DNA from: a bacterium HR33 | Lineage (GTDB): Bacteria > Gemmatimonadota > Gemmatimonadetes > Gemmatimonadales > GWC2-71-9 | Reading direction: 5' to 3' | Assembly (NCBI GenBank): GCA_002923375.1 | Contig: BEIJ01000001.1 | Span: 806,001 to 870,000, forward strand | Length of the DNA: 64,000 nucleotides | Shown here: positions 59,128-64,000 of the stretch, in pieces | Position numbering within the stretch: the stretch's first letter is position 1 | Layout of the letters: every line of letters begins with the position of its first letter | Program-made: the position numbers and the translations under genes | Notes under the pieces: generated by a model | The model's database searches: none | Seen by the model: only the letters and a program-made list of their open reading frames with translations | Told to the model about the DNA's origin: nothing

Positions 59128-59912
59128 CCCGTCTCCTCGAGGAGGTCCGCTACGGAATCCAAAATCCGGTCCGGCACCACGCCGCTTTCCCGCAGCACGT
59201 CCTCCCTGAACTTCCCCGTGCGCACCAGCCATCCGGCGAGACCGGCGCGCTGGGCTCCCTGAACGTCGCCCCAGAGATCGTCCCCCACCATCGCCACGTC
59301 CCGGCCCCGAACGCCCAGCAGCCCCAGAGCGGCGCGGTAAAACTCCGCTTCCGGCTTGCCGCAAACCGCCGCCCGCTTGTTGGTCGCGTACTCGATCGCG
59401 GCCACGTACGGACCGGCATCCAGCTCCAACCCGCTGGGTCCCAGCCAGTAACGGTCTTTCTGGAGAGCCACCAGCGCGGCACCGTCGAGCACGTAGCGGA
59501 AAGCTTGGTTGAGCAAACCCGGAGTCCACCCTCCGCCCAAGTCGCCCATCACGACCGCATCAGGCGCGCCGTCTCCCGCTCCATCGGACCCGGCGAGCGG
59601 CCCCACCAGCTCGAACTGGGAGAGATCTTCCAGCGTGTCGGGTGAAACGAAGGGAGCGATCTTACGGTAGCCTTTTTCCTTTAAAAAGCGCGCTCCCGCC
59701 ACCACCGCGGTGACGATCTCCTCGGCCGATACTTCGAAGCCGTAGCCCAGAAGCCGCTCCACCAGCCGGCGGCGGGAGCGCCGCGTGGTGTTGGTGACGA
59801 AAAGGAACGGAATGCCGCGCCGCCTGAGCTCCGCTATGGTTTCCACCGCACCCGGCACCGCACCCCGGTCGGTGTAAAGCGTTCCGTCAAGATCGATCAA
59901 AAAACCCCGCAC
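59124..59912 (-). CDS. HAD-superfamily (class IIA) phosphatase, NagD/LHPP-like
   Basis: The 262-aa protein has HAD motif I (FLIDLDGTLYTDRGAVPGA), motif II (FVTNTTRRSRRRLVE) and C-terminal motif III/IV (GKPEAEFY...VAMVGDDLWGDVQGAQRAGL) separated by a class IIA cap domain. Similar proteins (NagD, PGP, LHPP) hydrolyse small phosphomonoesters; specificity cannot be told. It lies 7 bp downstream of glutamine synthetase 2 and overlaps the Omp85-like gene. Confidence 0.88.
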   Translation of the reverse strand: MRGFLIDLDGTLYTDRGAVPGAVETIAELRRRGIPFLFVTNTTRRSRRRLVERLLGYGFEVSAEEIVTAVVAGARFLKEKGYRKIAPFVSPDTLEDLSQFELVGPLAGSDGAGDGAPDAVVMGDLGGGWTPGLLNQAFRYVLDGAALVALQKDRYWLGPSGLELDAGPYVAAIEYATNKRAAVCGKPEAEFYRAALGLLGVRGRDVAMVGDDLWGDVQGAQRAGLAGWLVRTGKFREDVLRESGVVPDRILDSVADLLEETG

Positions 59913-59919
59913 CGGCCGC

Positions 59920-61320
59920 TCAATACTTGCCCAGGTACTGCTCTATCTCCCAGCGGCTCACCATGGCGGAGTACTCCTGCCACTCGCGGCGCTTGGCTTC
60001 CACGAACCGCTCGTAGATATGATCGCCCAAAGCGTCCCGGATCACCTGATCCTTCTCCAGGCAGTCGAGAGCTTCGTGCAGATCTCGGGGCAGCTCTTCG
60101 ATCCGATACTTGCGCCGCTCCCGCTGGCTCATGGTGAAAATGTTCTTGTTCACCGGATCCGGCGGCACCAGGCCTTTCTCCACCCCGTCCAACCCCGCAG
60201 CCAGCTGCACCGCCAGCGCCAAATAAGGATTGGCGGAAGGATCCGGCATCCGGAGCTCGCAACGCGTCCCCTGCCCCCGCTTGTCCGGAATGCGGACCAG
60301 GGGGGAACGGTTGCGCATGCTCCAAGCTACGTTCACCGGCGCTTCGTAGCCGGGAACCAGGCGCTTGTAACTGTTGATCAGCGGGTTGGTGACCGCCGCG
60401 AAGCCGCGGGCGTGCTTCAAAAGCCCCGCAATGTAGCCCAGCGCCACCTTGGAGAGCTCCCATTTTCCCTTGGGATCCCAAAAAGCGTTCTTTCCGCTCT
60501 TGAACAGCGACTGGTGGGTGTGCATCCCCGAGCCGTTCTGGCCCTGGATCGGTTTGGGCATGAAGGTGGCGAGGAAGCCGTGCCGGTAGGCCACGTTGCG
60601 CACGATGAAGCGGAAGGTGGCGAGATTGTCGGCGGTGGTGAGCGCATCGGCGTAGCGGAAATCCACCTCGTGCTGGCCGGGTGCTACCTCGTGGTGACCC
60701 GCCTCCACCTCGAAACCCATGTGCTCCAAGTCCTCGATGATCAGCCGGCGGATCACTTCCGCCTTGTCCACCGGGGTGAGATCGAAATAGCCGCCCTGGT
60801 CCTGGGTCACCAGAGAGGGGTTACCCTGCTCGTCCAAATGGAAGATGAAAAACTCGGCCTCGCAACCCGCCATCATCTCGTAGCCCATCTTGCGGGCCCG
60901 TTCGATCTGGCGCTTCAGCGTCAGGCGCGGGCACCCGGGAAAAGGAGTCCCGTCGGGATAATAGATGTCGCAGATCAAGCGGGCGACTCTGCCGCCTTCG
61001 TCCTCGTAAGGGAAGATCCGGAAGGTGTCCAGATCGGGCTTCAGAACCATGTCGCTCTCCTCGATCCGCACGAACCCCTCGATCGAGGAGCCGTCGAACA
61101 TGATGTCACCCGCCAGCGCCTTCTCGAACTGGCTTTCTGGTACCTCCACGTTCTTGTTGATCCCGGTGATGTCGGTGAATTGGAGCCTGAGAAAGTCGAC
61201 CTGGAACCGTTTGGTGAGTTCCAAGATGTCCGACGCGGTCGCTCCTTTGGTGTTCAGGACGTCGCGGCTGAGGGCGGGTTTGGGACCCGCCGGCGCGCTC
61301 AACGGTTTGCGAGCTGGCAC
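59920..61320 (-). CDS. glnA: Glutamine synthetase type I, non-adenylylated form
   Basis: The 466-aa enzyme has the GS core: MFDGSSIEGFVRIEESDM, AEFFIF, GHHEVAPGQHEVDF, NGSGMHTHQSLFKSG, and NRSPLVRIP. The loop equivalent to the adenylylation site reads NKNIFTMSQRERRKY, with Phe in place of Tyr, which is the GSI-alpha (Bacillus/Thermotoga) type not controlled by adenylylation. It begins a minus-strand set with the HAD and Omp85-like genes. The two glutamine synthetases in this window differ in this regulatory site. ATG 61320 start. Confidence 0.94.
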   Translation of the reverse strand: MPARKPLSAPAGPKPALSRDVLNTKGATASDILELTKRFQVDFLRLQFTDITGINKNVEVPESQFEKALAGDIMFDGSSIEGFVRIEESDMVLKPDLDTFRIFPYEDEGGRVARLICDIYYPDGTPFPGCPRLTLKRQIERARKMGYEMMAGCEAEFFIFHLDEQGNPSLVTQDQGGYFDLTPVDKAEVIRRLIIEDLEHMGFEVEAGHHEVAPGQHEVDFRYADALTTADNLATFRFIVRNVAYRHGFLATFMPKPIQGQNGSGMHTHQSLFKSGKNAFWDPKGKWELSKVALGYIAGLLKHARGFAAVTNPLINSYKRLVPGYEAPVNVAWSMRNRSPLVRIPDKRGQGTRCELRMPDPSANPYLALAVQLAAGLDGVEKGLVPPDPVNKNIFTMSQRERRKYRIEELPRDLHEALDCLEKDQVIRDALGDHIYERFVEAKRREWQEYSAMVSRWEIEQYLGKY

Positions 61321-61361
61321 TGCTTGACTCCTTTTGTTCTCAAGGTCAATAGGTCAAAAGG

Positions 61362-61640
61362 TCAACGATCCAGCGACTCGAGCAAATTCCATAATCCCTG
61401 GGCGTTGGAGGCGAACTCCTGAAACCGCTGCTGGACTTCCTTCTCGGTCCAATCGAGAAAGATCCATGCGGAAATGCGGTGCTTGGTTCCCGAGACGAAG
61501 TGAATCCGCCCCCGCACGGCGTTCACTTCGGGATCGTGCACCGTCTCCAGGAGCACCTCCCAGCGGCTCTCGCCCCGCTCGAGTTGGCCCATGCGACGGG
61601 TCTTAATATCGCTCAGCGGGGGGTCGAACGACTTGGGCAT
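61362..61640 (-). CDS. Small conserved-looking protein upstream of glutamine synthetase
   Basis: The 92-aa soluble protein (MPKSFDPPLSDIKTRRMG start; MGQLERGESRWEVLLETVHD; AWIFLDWTEKEVQQRFQEFA) looks like a compact alpha/beta domain with a beta-rich middle (VRGRIHFVSGTKHRISAWIF). The ATG at 61640 is preferred over the start at 61697. Forty-one bp precede the glutamine synthetase gene. No family is recognised; co-transcription with glnA is plausible. Confidence 0.6.
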   Translation of the reverse strand: MPKSFDPPLSDIKTRRMGQLERGESRWEVLLETVHDPEVNAVRGRIHFVSGTKHRISAWIFLDWTEKEVQQRFQEFASNAQGLWNLLESLDR

Positions 61641-61806
61641 GGGCGCAACTCTAACGCAGTTTGGGCGATCGCGCCATCGCGCCGCCTCGCTTTCCAAAGC
61701 CGGTGATTTTGGAAACGCCTGGAGTCACCGCAACACCTATGAAGGAAGATAGTCTATCGGCAACCCCTGTGCTTCCTCGAGGCTCACCCGGTATATTGGC
61801 TCAACC

Positions 61807-62571
61807 ATGACCTGTCCCACCTGCGGCAAAGAGGCCGGCGGAAGGTTTTGCAGCAACTGCGGAGCCGCCCTGAGCGGCGCCACCTGCCGGGTCTGTTCCG
61901 CACCTTTGAGCCCCGGAGCGAGGTTCTGCCATCTCTGCGGCTCCGCGGTGGCTGCTCCCCCTTCAGCTGCCGCCGGCTCGAAGGCGCAGTGGCTTCCCTG
62001 GACCGTGGCCGCCGCGGCGGCCGCCGCTCTGGTGGGCGTCCTGCTGGGACGCTCCGGCGAATCGTCAGCCTCCGGCGCCGCCGCTGGCGGGTTTGCGGCC
62101 TCGGGTGGTGCCCCCATGGCCACGACCGACATCTCCAGCATGACGCCCCGGGAACGCGCCGATAGGCTGTTCGACCGAATCATGCGCGCCGCCGCCAGGG
62201 GGGACACCGGAGAGATCGAGTTCTTCACCCCCATGGCCCTCCAGGCTTACGCGCTCCTGGACCAACTGGATGCCGACGCCCGCTACCACATCGGTTTGAT
62301 CCAAGCCGAAGCCGGCAACCTGGACGCTACGCTGGCGCAGGCGGATTCCATCGAGCGCACCTGGCCCGGACACCTGTTCGGCGGAATGCTCCGCGCCGAG
62401 GTGGCCAGGCGCAGGGGGCAAAGCTCGGAACTTCGGCGCTGGTACCGCTGGTTCCTGGAGCGCTACGAGCGGGAGCAGGCCAGCGGAAAACCCGAGTACT
62501 CGGACCATCGTACCGCGCTGGAAGCCTTCCGCAATGACGCTCTGGCCAATACCGGAGGGACGGAGAGGTGA
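61807..62571 (+). CDS. Double zinc-ribbon membrane protein with helical repeats
   Basis: The 254-aa protein has two zinc ribbons (MTCPTCGKEAGGRFCSNCG and ATCRVCSAPLSPGARFCHLC) followed by a TM helix (WTVAAAAAAALVGVLLG), a low-complexity Ala/Gly/Ser linker and a C-terminal TPR-like helical part (ADRLFDRIMRAAARGDTGEI and onwards). It is probably inner-membrane anchored with the ribbons in the cytosol. Function unknown. It overlaps the MqnD gene by 4 bp. Confidence 0.82.
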   Translation: MTCPTCGKEAGGRFCSNCGAALSGATCRVCSAPLSPGARFCHLCGSAVAAPPSAAAGSKAQWLPWTVAAAAAAALVGVLLGRSGESSASGAAAGGFAASGGAPMATTDISSMTPRERADRLFDRIMRAAARGDTGEIEFFTPMALQAYALLDQLDADARYHIGLIQAEAGNLDATLAQADSIERTWPGHLFGGMLRAEVARRRGQSSELRRWYRWFLERYEREQASGKPEYSDHRTALEAFRNDALANTGGTER

Positions 62572-63425
62572 AGTCCGCGCCGGCCGTAACGATCACCCTG
62601 GCCCACAGTCCCGACGCCGACGACGCGTTCATGTTCTACGCTCTGGCCCGGGGGAAGATTCCCACCGGGGATCGCCATTACCGCCATGAGCTGGCCGACA
62701 TAGAAACCCTCAACCGCCGCGCCTTGCAAGGCGAGCTCGAGGTCACCGCCGTCTCGGTTCACACCCTGGCGCACGTGGCGGAGCGGTACGCGGTGCTCTC
62801 GCACGGAGCGTCCGTGGGCGAGAGCTACGGGCCGCGTCTGGTGGCTGCCCGGCCCGCTCCTTCGAACCCCAGAATGGGGCTCGCCGGACTGAAAGTAGCA
62901 GTGCCGGGAACGCTCACCACCGCCTACTTGGCCCTGAGGCTCTACCAGCCGCAGTTCGAAGCGGTGGTGATCCCTTTCGATCGGATAGAAGAAGCGGTTC
63001 TGGAGAGGAGAGTGGATGCGGGACTGCTGATTCACGAAGGCCAGCTCACCTACGCCGATCGCGGGCTGCATCTGTGGGCCGATCTCGGAGAGTGGTGGCA
63101 GGAGGAGACCGGCCTTCCTTTGCCGCTGGGTGTGAACGTGGCGCGGAGCGACTTGGGAGCGGAGTTGATCGAGGCCGTAGCCGCCGATCTCAAGGCCAGC
63201 ATCGCCTACGCCTTGGAGCATCGGGATGAAGCTCTGGAATACGCCCTCGGCTTCGCCCGCGGTTTGGACCGGTCGCGGGCCGATCGGTTCGTGGGTATGT
63301 ATGTGAACCACTTCACCCTGGATCTGGGCGAGCGCGGCCGGCGGGCGGTGGAGGCGCTGCTGGAGCGCGCCGCCGCTTCGGGACTGGCGCCCGCGGTGTC
63401 CAAGCTGGAGTTTATTGGAGCATAG
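62568..63425 (+). CDS. mqnD: 1,4-dihydroxy-6-naphthoate synthase (futalosine pathway)
   Basis: The 285-aa protein matches the MqnA/MqnD fold: ITLAHSPDADDAFMFYALAR, TAVSVHTLAHVAERYAVLS, VAVPGTLTTAYLALRLYQP, and VDAGLLIHEGQLTYADRGL. The HSPDxDDAFMFYAL start is the MqnD rather than MqnA pattern. MqnD cleaves cyclic dehypoxanthine futalosine to form 1,4-dihydroxy-6-naphthoate in menaquinone synthesis. It shows that the organism makes menaquinone by the futalosine route. GTG at 62568; other mqn genes are not in the window. Confidence 0.9.
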   Translation: MKSAPAVTITLAHSPDADDAFMFYALARGKIPTGDRHYRHELADIETLNRRALQGELEVTAVSVHTLAHVAERYAVLSHGASVGESYGPRLVAARPAPSNPRMGLAGLKVAVPGTLTTAYLALRLYQPQFEAVVIPFDRIEEAVLERRVDAGLLIHEGQLTYADRGLHLWADLGEWWQEETGLPLPLGVNVARSDLGAELIEAVAADLKASIAYALEHRDEALEYALGFARGLDRSRADRFVGMYVNHFTLDLGERGRRAVEALLERAAASGLAPAVSKLEFIGA

Positions 63426-63507
63426 TGCTATTTAGGGAGAACATCGTGTCCGCGAGAAGCGCTCTCTGCACGGGTAGCATCGTCGAGCGCGCCCTGGAGG
63501 GTTGGAA

Positions 63508-64000
63508 GTGATCGAGTCCGGCTCCGGTGCGCCGGTTAAAATCCTGGTAGTGGACGACGACGAGGGAGTCCGCCGGGCCCTGGCCCGCTTCCTCTCGGGC
63601 CGAGGTTACCAGGTGGAAACCGCGGCGGACGGCCGGCAAGCCCTGGAGAAGCTCAAGGGCGACGGGATTTCCCTCATGCTCCTCGACATCCGCATGCCGG
63701 GGATGAGCGGGATCGACGTGGTGCCCGACGCCTTGGAGATCAATCCCGACCTGGCGATCATCATGCTCTCGGCGCTCACCGACGCCACCAGCGCCGCCAT
63801 CTGCATGCAGCGCGGTGCCATGGACTATCTCACCAAGCCGATCGAGCTCACCGATCTGGGCAATGCGGTCGAACGCGCCCTGAAGAAGCGGGATACCATG
63901 ATCCAGAGCCGGCAGATCTCCGACTGGCTCAAGGAGGAGATCCGCCACCGCACCGAGGAGCTCGAGCGGGAGCGGCAGAAGCTGGAGCAGCTGAACGTTG
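63508..64000 (+). CDS. Response regulator (N-terminal part, cut by window edge)
   Basis: From GTG 63508 (GGAGG seven bases upstream) the protein runs to the window edge with 164 codons. A receiver domain is clear: VKILVVDDDEGVRRALARFL, LMLLDIRMPGMSGIDVVPD with the phospho-acceptor Asp, LAIIMLSALTD, and YLTKPIELTDLGNAVERALK. A coiled helix rich in Glu/Arg (HRTEELEREREKLEQL-like) begins after residue 145, so an output or sensory domain follows outside the window. Function is not assignable. Confidence 0.85.
   Translation, partial: MIESGSGAPVKILVVDDDEGVRRALARFLSGRGYQVETAADGRQALEKLKGDGISLMLLDIRMPGMSGIDVVPDALEINPDLAIIMLSALTDATSAAICMQRGAMDYLTKPIELTDLGNAVERALKKRDTMIQSRQISDWLKEEIRHRTEELERERQKLEQLNV

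Overview
The window is a GC-rich stretch of a didermic, respiring bacterial chromosome. Beta-barrel outer-membrane proteins, lipoproteins, Tat-exported molybdoenzymes, a TonB-plug-like protein, an MqnD enzyme (futalosine route to menaquinone) and many c-type cytochromes point to a Gram-negative lineage using menaquinone. The mix of carboxypeptidase-regulatory-like/plug proteins, zinc-ribbon proteins, TenA pairs and cytochrome-porin fusions is compatible with Gemmatimonadota or a relative. That placement is inference; no rRNA gene is present.

Layout: (1) 1-7233, minus strand: a crotonase (cut by the window edge), its TetR regulator, and a compact block of tryptophanase, a small membrane protein, a DUF488 protein and an A-type cytochrome c oxidase with two different subunit III genes. 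(2) 7301-16220: a sigma-70-like factor, feoAB, a heme-type radical SAM/SPASM enzyme, a small Cys-rich membrane protein, NarK with a short NarI-like partner, a DUF2892 protein and HemG/HemY. (3) 16199-23439: a more GC-rich segment of about 7.2 kb bounded by a 182-bp direct repeat of the hemG 3' end. It carries a tetrathionate-reductase-like molybdoenzyme, NrfD, a 4x[4Fe-4S] protein and a porin. Its right end is built from pieces of the 38.5-kb cytochrome/porin locus. (4) 23456-40761: the respiratory core. An unusual Nap operon (NapA, pentaheme NapB-like, tetraheme lipoprotein, Fe-S protein, NrfD, slipin) is followed by a three-gene set with 4-bp overlaps (20-heme membrane-anchored cytochrome, beta-barrel, 16-heme cytochrome). 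Next come a 9-heme lipoprotein, a heme-bearing barrel and a further barrel. Region 4 encodes 57 candidate heme attachment sites.

(5) 41031-47560: a decayed cytochrome c fragment and a CusCBA-type heavy-metal efflux operon. (6) 47669-55406: two TenA-like proteins, glutamine synthetase 1 with its promoter and leader hairpin, a lipoprotein cyclophilin, a secreted FAH-fold protein, small genes, a RuBisCO-like protein overlapping a cupin (candidate MTA-isoprenoid shunt pair), and tRNA-Cys(GCA). (7) 55526-64000: two outer-membrane genes with paired palindromes and a possible slip-prone poly-C promoter, a HAD phosphatase, glutamine synthetase 2, a zinc-ribbon protein, MqnD and the start of a response regulator.

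Read together, menaquinol made through MqnD can feed the aa3-type oxidase, the Nap-type nitrate reductase through NrfD and cytochromes, the island molybdoenzyme, or the trans-outer-membrane cytochrome/barrel assembly. The most novel-looking parts are the 20-heme/barrel/16-heme assembly beside the variant Nap operon, and the repeat-bounded island that recombined with it.
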